64,000 nt of DNA from an uncultured Oscillospiraceae bacterium (GTDB lineage Bacteria; Bacillota; Clostridia; Oscillospirales; Oscillospiraceae): NCBI GenBank assembly GCA_934597255.1, contig CAKTQV010000001.1:62001-126000 (forward strand), in the 5' to 3' direction. How positions within the stretch are numbered: position 1 is the first letter of the stretch; each line of letters begins with the position of its first letter. Position numbers and translations under genes: made by a program. Shown here piece after piece: positions 16,906-24,899 of this stretch. The notes under the pieces were generated by a model. It was not told the origin of the DNA. It did no database searches and was given only the letters and a program-made list of their open reading frames with translations.

Positions 16906-17880
16906 TTAAGCCAGGCGCGGCTGCTTGCCGCACAGGCGTACCGTGCGCAGCTCGTAGCCCGCGTTGCGCATCGAGGCGGACAGGGAGCACACGAGCTTGC
17001 CGCCGCGCCGGACGATGCCGCAGATGTATCCGTCCGCGCCGCCGGCGGAATACTCGGTCTGCACGTCCGTGCCGTCGGGCGCGAGCGACACGACGGAAAA
17101 GGGCGTGTTGAGCCACAGCCGCCCGCCGATCGCCTCCAGCCCCGCCGCCGGGGCGGCGCTGCCGTCGTAATCCTCGAAGAAGCCTGGCCAGCCCTCGCTT
17201 ATGGTATAGAGCGTCCGACACTCCCAGCCCTCGCGCTCGCAGCGGATCAGGCGGAGCGAGCGGTCGATGAAGTACATATACGGCCCGTCGAAGATCACGC
17301 GGGTGACGGCGTCGTGCCACGGCGCCGCTTCATACGGGCCGCCGCCGGCCGTGACGGACGTGTCCTCGCCGTAGTGGTTCTGGGCGCGTCCGGTCTCGGC
17401 GGAGAACATGCAGTGGCGGTGGTTGACAAAGCCGATGCGCTCGTAGTGGTCGTCGTCCCAGGTGGGGTCTATGCCGTAATAGCTCCCGTCCAGCTCCGTC
17501 AGTGTCCAGGCGTGGCCGAGCGCGGCGGAGTAGGTGTAAACACAGGGGAGGCCGGCTTGCCCGGCCAGAAAGGCAAAGCCCCGCGCGTAGCCGCGGCATA
17601 TCGCCTCATGGCGCACGAGCGCGCCGTAGGCCATGTCCTGATACGGCGTCAGATTGTACCGGCAGCTGAGCACGAGCCAGTCGTGCAGCGCCAGCGCCTT
17701 TTCCCCGTCGGTCATATCCGGCAGCAGGACCTCCGCCGCGGCGGAGGCGGCCGCCTGTTCCAGCGCGGCCTGCTGGCCTTCGTCGAGCGGGGTATACAGG
17801 CCCAGCGCCTCATCCTGCGCGGCCAGCGCGCCGGAAGACAGCAGCGCCAGAGCCAGCAGCAGAGAGGCGGCTCGCTTCAT
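16906..17880 (-). CDS. Secreted transglutaminase-like (papain-fold) protein
   Basis: The 324-residue protein has a Sec signal peptide (MKRAASLLLALALLSSGALA). A transglutaminase-like core follows, with Cys in AICRGYARGF, His in GHAWT and Asp in YGIDPTWDDD, the expected Cys-His-Asp triad. The C-terminal half (about 165-324) looks like a beta-propeller or DUF5050-type repeat region (FDGPYMYFID, IGGRLWLNTPF). Secreted bacterial transglutaminase-like proteins are often peptidases or wall-modifying enzymes. The start at 17880 is chosen for the signal peptide; an upstream in-frame start would add MVCLQKTEGGDAR. Transcribed alone. Confidence 0.8.
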   Translation of the reverse strand: MKRAASLLLALALLSSGALAAQDEALGLYTPLDEGQQAALEQAAASAAAEVLLPDMTDGEKALALHDWLVLSCRYNLTPYQDMAYGALVRHEAICRGYARGFAFLAGQAGLPCVYTYSAALGHAWTLTELDGSYYGIDPTWDDDHYERIGFVNHRHCMFSAETGRAQNHYGEDTSVTAGGGPYEAAPWHDAVTRVIFDGPYMYFIDRSLRLIRCEREGWECRTLYTISEGWPGFFEDYDGSAAPAAGLEAIGGRLWLNTPFSVVSLAPDGTDVQTEYSAGGADGYICGIVRRGGKLVCSLSASMRNAGYELRTVRLCGKQPRLA

Positions 17881-18043
17881 GCGTGCGTCCCCCCCTTCCG
17901 TTTTCTGCAAGCATACCACGTTTCGCCGCTATGGGAAAGAGTTTCCTGTCTCCGAAGGGAAAAGTTGTTACCATTTTTCCCTTTTATTTTGCGGAGGTCT
18001 ATTATATAATGCTGTCTGCTATCAGCTTTTCGGAGGCGCCGCA

Positions 18044-18421
18044 ATGGGATATGAAAACGGCCGGACGCACGGCAGTGCGGCCTCGTGCAGGGAATATGAA
18101 CAGCGCAAGCGCGCGCGGATGCAGCAGATCGCGTCCGACCCGCAGGCGCGTCTTGCCTATGAGGAGCATCGGCGCCGCCGCATGGAGCAGATCATGTCCG
18201 ACCCACAGGCGCGCCGGGAATACGAGCGCCGCCGGGCCCAGCGCGCCCATGAGCGGCGTATGCGCCGTGTGAGGATGATCGCGGCGCTGGTGCTGAGCGC
18301 GGCCGCCGGGGTCGCCGCCGCTTTCTGCGTGCACGCGGCCGTGCTGAAAAAACAGCCGTCGGAGCCGGCGCCCGTGCCCGCCGCGGCGGTCTGCGTGCAG
18401 GACGGCGAAACGGCGCTTTGA
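18044..18421 (+). CDS. Small protein with two Arg-rich tandem repeats and a C-terminal membrane helix
   Basis: This is a 125-residue protein I do not recognise. Residues 25-44 and 46-64 are two copies of a ~20-residue unit (consensus RMxQIxSDPQARxxYExxRR) that is probably helical and strongly basic. One transmembrane helix follows at about 78-99 (MIAALVLSAAAGVAAAF), and a short Pro/Ala tail with one Cys. The topology suggests a cytoplasmic basic rod anchored to the membrane. GGAGG lies 7 nt before the ATG at 18044, and a TATAAT at 18005-18010 supports a promoter, although the -35 is poor. A terminator follows directly. Confidence 0.7.
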   Translation: MGYENGRTHGSAASCREYEQRKRARMQQIASDPQARLAYEEHRRRRMEQIMSDPQARREYERRRAQRAHERRMRRVRMIAALVLSAAAGVAAAFCVHAAVLKKQPSEPAPVPAAAVCVQDGETAL

Positions 18422-18432
18422 ACGGATTTTTC

Positions 18433-18465
18433 CCCGCCGGGCTTCGATCCCGGCGGGATCTTTTT
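18433..18465 (+). terminator. Intrinsic terminator after small membrane protein
   Basis: CCCGCCGGG (18433-18441) pairs with CCCGGCGGG (18449-18457), followed by ATCTTTTTA. Confidence 0.85.
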
Positions 18466-18482
18466 ACGGCGGGAGGTTTTTC

Positions 18483-19424
18483 ATGTTTTCGCTGAAGGAG
18501 GCGGCGGCGCTCGTGCGCGCCGCGAACGATATACTCATCGTGTGCCACATCCGGCCGGACGGGGACGCGGCCGGCAGCGCCGGCGCGCTGTGCCTGGGGC
18601 TGCGGACGCTGGGAAAGCGCGCGTTCGTCGCGCCGCATGCGCATGTGATGGAGCGCTTTGAAAAATACATCCGGCCGTATTTTGCGCCGGAGGGCTTCGT
18701 GCCGGGCTTCATCATGGCCGTGGACACGCCGGGACCCGGCCAGTACCCGCCGGGGCTTGAGGAGCTGGCCGGGCGGACCGATCTGGCGCTTGACCACCAC
18801 GGCTCCAATTCCCGCTACGCGGCGCACAGCTATATCGAGGCGGATTCCGCGTCCTGCGGGGAGCTGGTGTATGCGCTGCTGGGCGAGCTCGGCGTGCGTA
18901 TCGACGCGGCGATGGCGGAGGCGCTGTACTGCGCCGTCAGCACCGACACGGGCTGCTTCCGCACGCGCGGCACGACGGCGCGCTGCATGGAGGTGGCCGC
19001 GCGGCTGCGCGAGACCGGCTTCGACGCCTTCTCTCTGACGCATCGCCTGTTCGACGTGAAAAGCCCGGCGCGGCTGCGGCTGGAGGCGGCCATATACGGG
19101 GCCATGCGCTATCCGGAGCCGGACACGGCGGCGGTCATCGTGACGAAGGAGATGCTCGCGCGCTGCGGCGTGCGGGAGGATGATCTGGACAAGATATCCA
19201 TCCTGACCACGGCGGCCGAGGGCGTGAAGGTGGGACTGATGCTGCGGGAGCTGCCGGACGGGCAGTGGAAGGTATCCGTGCGAACGGACGGAAGTCCTGC
19301 CGCCGGCGATATCGCCGACATTTTTCCCGGCGGCGGCGGCCATCCGGACTCCGGCGGCGCGGTCGCGCAGGGCGACCCGGAGGAGCTGATGGAGCGGATG
19401 CTCGCGCGCCGGAGGGCACTTTAA
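18483..19424 (+). CDS. DHH-family phosphoesterase, NrnA-like oligoribonuclease/pAp phosphatase
   Basis: The 313-residue protein has the DHH motifs in order: RPDGD at residues 24-28, VDTPGPGQ near 81, LDHHGSN near 102 and SVSTDTG-type AVSTDTGCFR near 155. The C-terminal DHHA1 domain has GGGGHPDSGG near 281. These are the metal-binding and substrate-binding residues of NrnA, which degrades nano-RNAs and dephosphorylates 3'-phosphoadenosine 5'-phosphate. The length fits. GGGAGG precedes the ATG. It could also hydrolyse cyclic dinucleotide breakdown products. Transcribed after a terminator, with no clear promoter seen. Confidence 0.85.
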   Translation: MFSLKEAAALVRAANDILIVCHIRPDGDAAGSAGALCLGLRTLGKRAFVAPHAHVMERFEKYIRPYFAPEGFVPGFIMAVDTPGPGQYPPGLEELAGRTDLALDHHGSNSRYAAHSYIEADSASCGELVYALLGELGVRIDAAMAEALYCAVSTDTGCFRTRGTTARCMEVAARLRETGFDAFSLTHRLFDVKSPARLRLEAAIYGAMRYPEPDTAAVIVTKEMLARCGVREDDLDKISILTTAAEGVKVGLMLRELPDGQWKVSVRTDGSPAAGDIADIFPGGGGHPDSGGAVAQGDPEELMERMLARRRAL

Positions 19425-19467
19425 TACGTTGTATTTTCCAATAATTCGTCTTATTTTTGTTCCTGGA

Positions 19468-19496
19468 TTGACATTTTTGTTACTATCTGCTATAAT
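19468..19496 (+). promoter_or_regulatory. Perfect consensus sigma-70 promoter of lipoprotein gene
   Basis: TTGACA (19468-19473) and TATAAT (19491-19496) are separated by 17 bp, exact consensus. It lies 34 nt upstream of the lipoprotein start and predicts very strong expression. Confidence 0.88.
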
Positions 19497-19530
19497 GAGG
19501 CTCCATTACATAAGGAGGAAGAAAATCACA

Positions 19531-20019
19531 ATGAAAAAGTATCTTGCACTTGCTCTTGCAGTTCTGATGGTCCTGGCGCTGTGCGCCTGCGGCGAGAAGA
19601 CCGAGACCCCGGCGGCCGAAGAGCCCGCGGTCGAGGCCCCTGCGGATGCGGCCCCTGAGGCGCCTGAGGCGCCTGCGGTCGAGGCGGCTCCCGCCGACCA
19701 GGGCGACGCCAGCGGCGAGCCTTCCGGCGAGCCCTCCGGCGAGCCCATGGGTAACCAGAACGCCGACTTCGACGTGACCGTTGACGGCAAGGCCGGCACG
19801 GCGCATTACGAAGACACCGACGGCGGCGACGAGACCTCCAAGGTCTTTGTCATCACCTGGGACGGCAAGGACATCACCGGCACCATCAACAAGGGCGTCT
19901 GGACGGCCGACTCCGGCGACGCCGGCGATCAGGCGGTCGTTGACGCGGTCAAGGCTGCGTTCGAGTCCAACAACGGCATCGGCGGCAGCGGCGAGCCCTC
20001 CGGCGAGCCCCAGGCCTGA
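19531..20019 (+). CDS. Secreted lipoprotein with Ser-Gly-Glu-Pro repeats
   Basis: The 162-residue lipoprotein begins MKKYLALALAVLMVLALCAC, again almost identical to two signal peptides 3-4 kb away. Then follow a long Glu/Ala/Pro linker, three SGEP repeats, a compact ~65-residue domain (DFDVTVDGKAGTAHYEDTDG to VKAAFESNN) and a terminal SGEPSGEPQA. TAAGGAGG precedes the ATG at 19531. It sits between an exact-consensus promoter and a perfect terminator, so it is likely abundant and monocistronic. No function is known. Confidence 0.82.
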   Translation: MKKYLALALAVLMVLALCACGEKTETPAAEEPAVEAPADAAPEAPEAPAVEAAPADQGDASGEPSGEPSGEPMGNQNADFDVTVDGKAGTAHYEDTDGGDETSKVFVITWDGKDITGTINKGVWTADSGDAGDQAVVDAVKAAFESNNGIGGSGEPSGEPQA

Positions 20020-20029
20020 GCCTGAACAG

Positions 20030-20064
20030 AAAAAAGCAGGAGAGCTTAGCTCTCCTGCTTTTTT
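20030..20064. terminator. Bidirectional intrinsic terminator
   Basis: AAAAAAGCAGGAGAGC (20030-20045) pairs perfectly over 16 bp with GCTCTCCTGCTTTTTT (20049-20064). Runs of six T follow on both strands, so it serves the lipoprotein and the convergent CoA-transferase gene. Confidence 0.92.
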
Positions 20065-20073
20065 GATCTTTAA

Positions 20074-20104
20074 GAAGCCGCCGGCGTTTTCCGCCGGCGG
20101 CTTC
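20074..20104. other. Second GC-rich hairpin next to the bidirectional terminator
   Basis: A 13-bp perfect inverted repeat (20074-20086 with 20092-20104), loop about 5 nt, sits 11 nt after the CoA-transferase stop on the minus strand. Only weak U-runs flank it. It probably aids termination or protects the mRNA 3' end. Confidence 0.6.
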
Positions 20105-20115
20105 CGTTTTATGTG

Positions 20116-21408
20116 TCAGAGGTACATGAGCTTTTTCGCCTCAAAGGTCAGCTCGTCGCGCACGCTGGGGTGAGCGATGGCGATCAGATCGCGCGCTCGG
20201 TCGGCCACGCTGCGCCCGCGCAGATGCGCCACGCCGTACTCCGTGACGACGTAGTCCGTGTAGGTGCGGGGGATCGTGACGGCGGCACCGGAGGGCAGGA
20301 CGGACTTGATCTTGGTCGCGCCCTTGTTCGTGGTCGCGTGCATGATGAGGATGCTGCGGCCGCCCTTGGAATGCGCCGCGCCGTAGGCGAAGTCGAACGC
20401 GCCGCCCGGGCCGGAATACTGGCGCGTGCCGATGGTCTCGGAGTTGACCTGCCCGGTCAGGTCGATCTCCATGATGGAGTTGATGGAGACCATGTTGTCG
20501 TTGGAGCGGATGGTGAACGGATCGGTGACGTAGCTGGCCGGGCGGATGCGGCAGTCGGGGTTTTCGTGCAGGAAGCGGAACAGCTCGCGGCTTCCGCCGG
20601 CGAAGCAGAAGGTATGCTCGCCGCGGTTGATGCTCTTGCGGCTGCCGGTCACGACGCCCTTTTCGATCATGGTCATCATGGAGTTGGTGAACATCTCGGA
20701 ATGGATGCCGAGCTCCCTTTTGTCCATGAGACGGCGGGCGCAGGCGTTGGGGAGCGAGCCGATGCCGAGCTGGATGCAGTCGCCGTCGTGCACGAGCTCG
20801 GCGACGTACTGGCCGATGACGTCGTCCGTCTCGGAAAACGGCGCGTCGGGGATGGTGTAGATGTCGTAATCCGCCTCATAGAAGGCCGTGACGTCGCGGA
20901 TGTTGATCTCCACGCCGCCGCGCACGGTCTGGAGCTGGCGGTTGACCTCGAGAATGATGCGCTCGCAACTGAGCGGGTCGATGTCATGCTCCCACATCTG
21001 GGAGAGGTTGACCTGGAAGTTGCCCTGCTCGTCCATGGGCGTGACGGCGGCAATGTATACGTTGCGGGGGTAGGCGGCGTTGTACCAGATGGGCTGGTCG
21101 GGCAGGTCGTTGGGCACGAAGGTGCAGTTGCCCTTTTCGATGGCGGGGACCCAGCCCTTGGAATAAAAGGCGGACTGGGTGAGAAAATGCCCCTTCATGC
21201 CGTCGTTCTGCAGAAAGCCGAAGTCGGAGCTGCGGCCCTTGAGGATGGTGACGTTTTCCACGCGGCCGGCGATGGTGTGAAGGCTCTGGCAGAACAGCTT
21301 CGGCTCGTTGCAGTCCTTGGCAAAGCAGATGTTGTCCCCGGAGCGGATCAGCTCCAGCGCTTTGTCGAGCGTCGTTCGCTTTTCGTTGTACATTTCCTGG
21401 ATCGTCAT
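20116..21408 (-). CDS. Acetyl-CoA hydrolase/transferase family, 4-hydroxybutyrate or butyryl-CoA:acetate CoA-transferase-like
   Basis: The 430-residue family I CoA-transferase-like protein resembles Cat2/AbfT. It has ELGIHSEMFT near residue 237, which carries the Glu that forms the CoA-thioester intermediate. A glycine-rich GPGGAFDFAYGA segment near 335 and the C-terminal VVTEYGVAHLRG block are also typical. Such enzymes move CoA between acetate or butyrate and other acyl groups at the end of fermentative pathways. The exact acyl substrate cannot be read. GGGAGG precedes the ATG at 21408. It could serve the CoA needs of the beta-keto acid pathway at 48-53 kb, but they are not linked. Confidence 0.85.
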   Translation of the reverse strand: MTIQEMYNEKRTTLDKALELIRSGDNICFAKDCNEPKLFCQSLHTIAGRVENVTILKGRSSDFGFLQNDGMKGHFLTQSAFYSKGWVPAIEKGNCTFVPNDLPDQPIWYNAAYPRNVYIAAVTPMDEQGNFQVNLSQMWEHDIDPLSCERIILEVNRQLQTVRGGVEINIRDVTAFYEADYDIYTIPDAPFSETDDVIGQYVAELVHDGDCIQLGIGSLPNACARRLMDKRELGIHSEMFTNSMMTMIEKGVVTGSRKSINRGEHTFCFAGGSRELFRFLHENPDCRIRPASYVTDPFTIRSNDNMVSINSIMEIDLTGQVNSETIGTRQYSGPGGAFDFAYGAAHSKGGRSILIMHATTNKGATKIKSVLPSGAAVTIPRTYTDYVVTEYGVAHLRGRSVADRARDLIAIAHPSVRDELTFEAKKLMYL

Positions 21409-21534
21409 GGCGGCCTCCCGGTCTTTTTTAGTTCAAGTATACCCGGAAAATCCAGTGTTTTCAAGCGTTTTCGGATTTCGGGACGATTCGGATAGATTTG
21501 TCCCGATTCATTCCGATTCGGAGAAATTTCCTTC

Positions 21535-22983
21535 TCAGCGTCCGCCGGCGCGCAGCAGGCCGTCGCGGATGTTCCAGAGCTTTTCCGACAGATCGACGTA
21601 ATAGTGATGCGGGTTTTCAAAGCGCTTGACCTCGTCCCAGAGCGTGTCGAGCTGCGCGGCGCAGTAGTCCCGGATGGCGGGCAGCGCCGGCTGGTCGTAA
21701 ACGAGCTCGCCGTTTTCAAACACCGGGACGAGCAGCTCCCGCGCCGTGTAGGAGCGAAGCGTCTTGCGCTTCCAGGTCGCGTCCGGGTCGAAGATGCACA
21801 GCGGCTTCGTGTCGTCCACGGTCTCGTCGTGCAGGCAGATGTAGTCGGCCAGGGCCTTGCCGCTGTCGCGGCTGTACAGGCGGTAGACCTTCTTGAAATG
21901 CGGAAGCGTGATCTTGGCGAGCGTTTCGCTGATCTTGATGCGCGGCTCAACTTCGCCGTTTTTCTCCACGGCGGCCAGCTTGTATACGCCGCCGAACACC
22001 GGCTCGGAGCGTGCCGTGATGAGCCGTTCGCCCACGCCGAAGCTGTCGATGCAGGCGCCCTGGCTGATGATGTCGCGGATGAGGTATTCGTCCAGCGCGT
22101 TCGACACGGTGATCTTGCATTCCGTCCAGCCGGCGTCGTCAAGCATCTGCCGCGCCCGGCGTGTGAGATAGGCGAGGTCGCCGGAGTCGATGCGGATGCC
22201 GCACGAGCGGATGCCCAGCGGCCGGAGGATCTCGTCGAAGGCGCGGATGGCGTTCGGGATGCCGGAGTCGAGAACGCTGTAGGTGTCCACCAGCAGCGTC
22301 GCCGCGTGGGGATAGGTGCGGCAGTAGGCGCGGAAGGCGTCCAGCTCGGAATCGAACATCTGCACCCAGGAGTGCGCCATCGTGCCGCCGGCCGGCACGC
22401 CGAAAAGCTCGTCGGAGATGGTGCAGGCCGTCCCGGCGCAGCCGCCGATATAGGCCGCGCGCGCGCCGAGAATGGCGCCGTCCGCCCCCTGCGCGCGGCG
22501 GGAGCCGAATTCCAGAACGGTGCGTCCGGCGGCGGAGCGGTTGATGCGGCTGGCCTTGGTGGCGATGAGGCTCTGATGGTTGAGCGTGCAGAGAAGATAG
22601 GTCTCCAGAAGCTGGGCCTGGATGGCCGGGGCGCGCACGGTCACGAGCGGCTCGTGCGGGAACACCGGCGTGCCCTCCGGCACGGCCCATATATCGCCCG
22701 TGAAGCGGAAATCGGCGAGATAGGACAGAAATTCCTCCGAAAACATTCCGCGCGAGCGCAGATAGGCGATGTCCTCGGGGGAAAAGTGAAGCTTCTGGAT
22801 GTAGCGGATGACCTGCTGCAGTCCCGCGGCGATGGCGAAGCCGCCGCCGTCCGGCACCTGACGGAAGAACAGATCGAAGTAGCATATCTGATCCTGCATC
22901 CCGTTCTGCAGATAGCCGTTGCCCATCGTCAGCTCGTAAAAATCGCACATCATGGTCATGTTCAGCGCCTGATCGAAGTCCAT
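21535..22983 (-). CDS. pncB: Nicotinate phosphoribosyltransferase
   Basis: The 482-residue enzyme joins nicotinate to PRPP to make nicotinate mononucleotide for NAD salvage. The N terminus CDFYELTMGNGYLQNGM is diagnostic. FGSRRAQGADGA and the VDTYSVLDSGIPNAI segment form the phosphoribosyl-binding core, and RIDSGDLAYL follows. I chose the ATG at 22983, after AGGAGG; an in-frame upstream extension has no binding site. The promoter overlaps a divergent one for the transketolase. The 125 nt after the stop contains repeated GATTCGG-type motifs and a CGGGAC/GTCCCG dyad but no clear U-tract. Confidence 0.93.
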   Translation of the reverse strand: MDFDQALNMTMMCDFYELTMGNGYLQNGMQDQICYFDLFFRQVPDGGGFAIAAGLQQVIRYIQKLHFSPEDIAYLRSRGMFSEEFLSYLADFRFTGDIWAVPEGTPVFPHEPLVTVRAPAIQAQLLETYLLCTLNHQSLIATKASRINRSAAGRTVLEFGSRRAQGADGAILGARAAYIGGCAGTACTISDELFGVPAGGTMAHSWVQMFDSELDAFRAYCRTYPHAATLLVDTYSVLDSGIPNAIRAFDEILRPLGIRSCGIRIDSGDLAYLTRRARQMLDDAGWTECKITVSNALDEYLIRDIISQGACIDSFGVGERLITARSEPVFGGVYKLAAVEKNGEVEPRIKISETLAKITLPHFKKVYRLYSRDSGKALADYICLHDETVDDTKPLCIFDPDATWKRKTLRSYTARELLVPVFENGELVYDQPALPAIRDYCAAQLDTLWDEVKRFENPHHYYVDLSEKLWNIRDGLLRAGGR

Positions 22984-23044
22984 AAAGACCGCCTCCTGTG
23001 TCGCATATCCGGGATTCGTTTCCCATTTGTAATTTCGGTTACAT

Positions 23045-23073
23045 ATTATAACGTTGAATTGCAAATAAAGCAA
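23045..23073 (-). promoter_or_regulatory. Promoter of pncB
   Basis: Minus strand: TTGCTT (23073-23068), 17-bp spacer, TATAAT (23050-23045). The -35 region overlaps the spacer of the divergent transketolase promoter. Confidence 0.7.
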
Positions 23074-23082
23074 TTATATAAT
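23054..23082 (+). promoter_or_regulatory. Promoter of split transketolase-galK operon
   Basis: TTGAAT (23054-23059), 17-bp spacer, TATAAT (23077-23082). The spacer contains a perfect inverted repeat AATTGC-N7-GCAATT (23057-23075) shared with the opposing pncB promoter. It is a candidate operator through which one regulator could control both directions. Confidence 0.7.
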
Positions 23083-23138
23083 ACAGGCTGAGTTATCATG
23101 GAAAGCTGTATGTACAGATAAAAGGAGATATGCGTTTT

Positions 23139-23963
23139 ATGGAACTGACCATGGAGAGGCAGAGGGAGCTGGAGGCGCTTTGCCGCCGCTTCCGCATAGA
23201 TGTGCTCACGGCCATCCACGCCGCCCAGTCCGGCCATCCCGGCGGGAGCCTGTCGGCCTGCGAGATCATGACGCTGCTGTATCAGCACCGGATGAACGTT
23301 AAAAGCCCGGACGATCCCGGGCGTGACCGCTTCGTGCTGTGCAAGGGGCACGCCGCCCCCATGCTTTACCGCAATCTGGTGGAAAAGGGCTTCCTGCCCG
23401 CGGAGAGCCTTGCGGCGCTCCGGGCCATCGACAGCCCCGCGCAGGGCCATCCCAGCCCCCACACGCCGGGCGTGGACATGCCGTCCGGCCCGCTTGGCAT
23501 CGGGCTGGCCGCGGCGCAGGGCATGGCGCTGGGACTGCGGCTGGACGGCTCGAAGGCGCGGGTCTACGCCCTTCTGGGCGACGGCGAGCTGGACGAGGGC
23601 GCCGTGTGGGAAGCCGCGGCGTCGAGCGCGAAATTCGCCCTGTCCAATCTCTGCGCCATCGTGGACTACAACAAGGTCCAGCTGGACGGAACGACGGACG
23701 AGATCATGCCGCTGCGCGATCTGGAGGCGAAATGGCAGGCGTTCGGCTGGCACGTCATCCGCTGCGACGGGCACGATCTGCGCAGTCTGAACAAGGCGTT
23801 TGACGCGGCCGAGGCCTACACGGCCGGGCCCACCGTGCTCATCGCGGACACGGTCAAGGGCAAGGGCGTCTCCTTCATGGAGGGGCAGGCCGGGTGGCAC
23901 GGAAAGGCCATCGACGACGCCAGCTTTGCCAGAGCGATGCAGGAACTGGGAGGTGAGCTGTAA
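23139..23963 (+). CDS. Transketolase, N-terminal (TPP-binding) subunit
   Basis: The 274-residue subunit carries the thiamine diphosphate domain: HAAQSGHPGGSLSACEI near the start, KGHAAPMLY, the GDGELDEGAVWEA TPP motif (GDG...N variant, followed by VDYNKVQ) and KGKGVSFMEG. It is half of a heteromeric transketolase that shuttles two-carbon units in the non-oxidative pentose phosphate pathway; the other half is encoded next. Start choice: the ATG at 23130 lies only 2-3 nt after AAAGGAG, so the ATG at 23139 is preferred. It overlaps the C-terminal subunit gene by one base. Confidence 0.9.
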   Translation: MELTMERQRELEALCRRFRIDVLTAIHAAQSGHPGGSLSACEIMTLLYQHRMNVKSPDDPGRDRFVLCKGHAAPMLYRNLVEKGFLPAESLAALRAIDSPAQGHPSPHTPGVDMPSGPLGIGLAAAQGMALGLRLDGSKARVYALLGDGELDEGAVWEAAASSAKFALSNLCAIVDYNKVQLDGTTDEIMPLRDLEAKWQAFGWHVIRCDGHDLRSLNKAFDAAEAYTAGPTVLIADTVKGKGVSFMEGQAGWHGKAIDDASFARAMQELGGEL

Positions 23964-24898
23964 TGGGAAGCTCCATTCGTGATATTTACGGGCAGACGCT
24001 CGCGGAGCTCGGCGCGGAATACCCCGCCATCGTGGCGCTGGACGCCGATCTGTCCGGCTCGACGAAATCCAAGGTCTTCGGCCAGAAATACCCCGAGCGC
24101 TTTTTCAACATGGGCATCGCCGAAAGCGATATGGTCTCCTGCGCGGCCGGTCTGGCCAGCGTGGGCAAGATCCCCTTTGTCAACACCTTCACCGTTTTTC
24201 TCACGACGCTCGGTCTGATCGCCGCGCGGGCGCAGGTGTGCTACGCCAACCTGAACGTCAAGCTCGCCGGCGCCTACTGCGGCATGTCCGACGCGCTCGA
24301 CGGCGCGACGCACCATGCCACCGAGGACATCGCGGCCATGCGCTCGCTGCCAAATATGCGCATCCTCGTCCCGTCGGACGCGGAGAGCACGCGCTGGGCG
24401 ACGCGCTGGGCGGCCGAGAACTACGGGCCGGTCTATCTGCGGCTGAGCCGCACGGAATATCCCGATCTCTATCCCGCGGGCGAGACGTTTGAGCTGGGCA
24501 AGGCCAAGGTCGTGCGCGAGGGTACGGACTGCACCGTGTTCGCCATCGGCATCCTGGTGCACAAGGCGCTGGAGGCGGCGGAGGCGCTCGCGGCCGAGGG
24601 GCTGTGCGTGCAGGTCGTCGATCTGCTGTCCGTCAAGCCGATCGACGCGGAGGCGATCGTCCGCTGCGCCGGGCAGACCGGCTGCTGCGTGGTCGCCGAG
24701 GAGCATCAGATATACGGCGGCGCGGGCAGCGCCGTGGCCGAGGTGCTGGCGCACGCCGGCGTCGGCGCACCGACGGAATTCGTCGGCATCCGCGACTGCT
24801 TCACCCAGTCCGGCAAATACGACGCGCTGCTGGCGCGCTACGGGCTGGACGCCGCGGCGGTGGCAGAGGCGGTCAAAAAAGCGGTCGGCCGCAAATGA
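23963..24898 (+). CDS. Transketolase, C-terminal subunit
   Basis: The 311-residue partner has the pyrimidine-binding domain (FFNMGIAESDMVSCAAGLAS, with the Glu that activates TPP, and GATHHATEDIA) and the C-terminal transketolase domain (EEHQIYGGAGSAVAEVL). The split arrangement is common in Firmicutes. The TAATG overlap with the N-terminal gene implies 1:1 synthesis. DXP synthase-like enzymes share the layout, but the split form and the paired N-terminal subunit favour transketolase. Confidence 0.9.
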   Translation: MGSSIRDIYGQTLAELGAEYPAIVALDADLSGSTKSKVFGQKYPERFFNMGIAESDMVSCAAGLASVGKIPFVNTFTVFLTTLGLIAARAQVCYANLNVKLAGAYCGMSDALDGATHHATEDIAAMRSLPNMRILVPSDAESTRWATRWAAENYGPVYLRLSRTEYPDLYPAGETFELGKAKVVREGTDCTVFAIGILVHKALEAAEALAAEGLCVQVVDLLSVKPIDAEAIVRCAGQTGCCVVAEEHQIYGGAGSAVAEVLAHAGVGAPTEFVGIRDCFTQSGKYDALLARYGLDAAAVAEAVKKAVGRK

Positions 24899-24899
24899 T

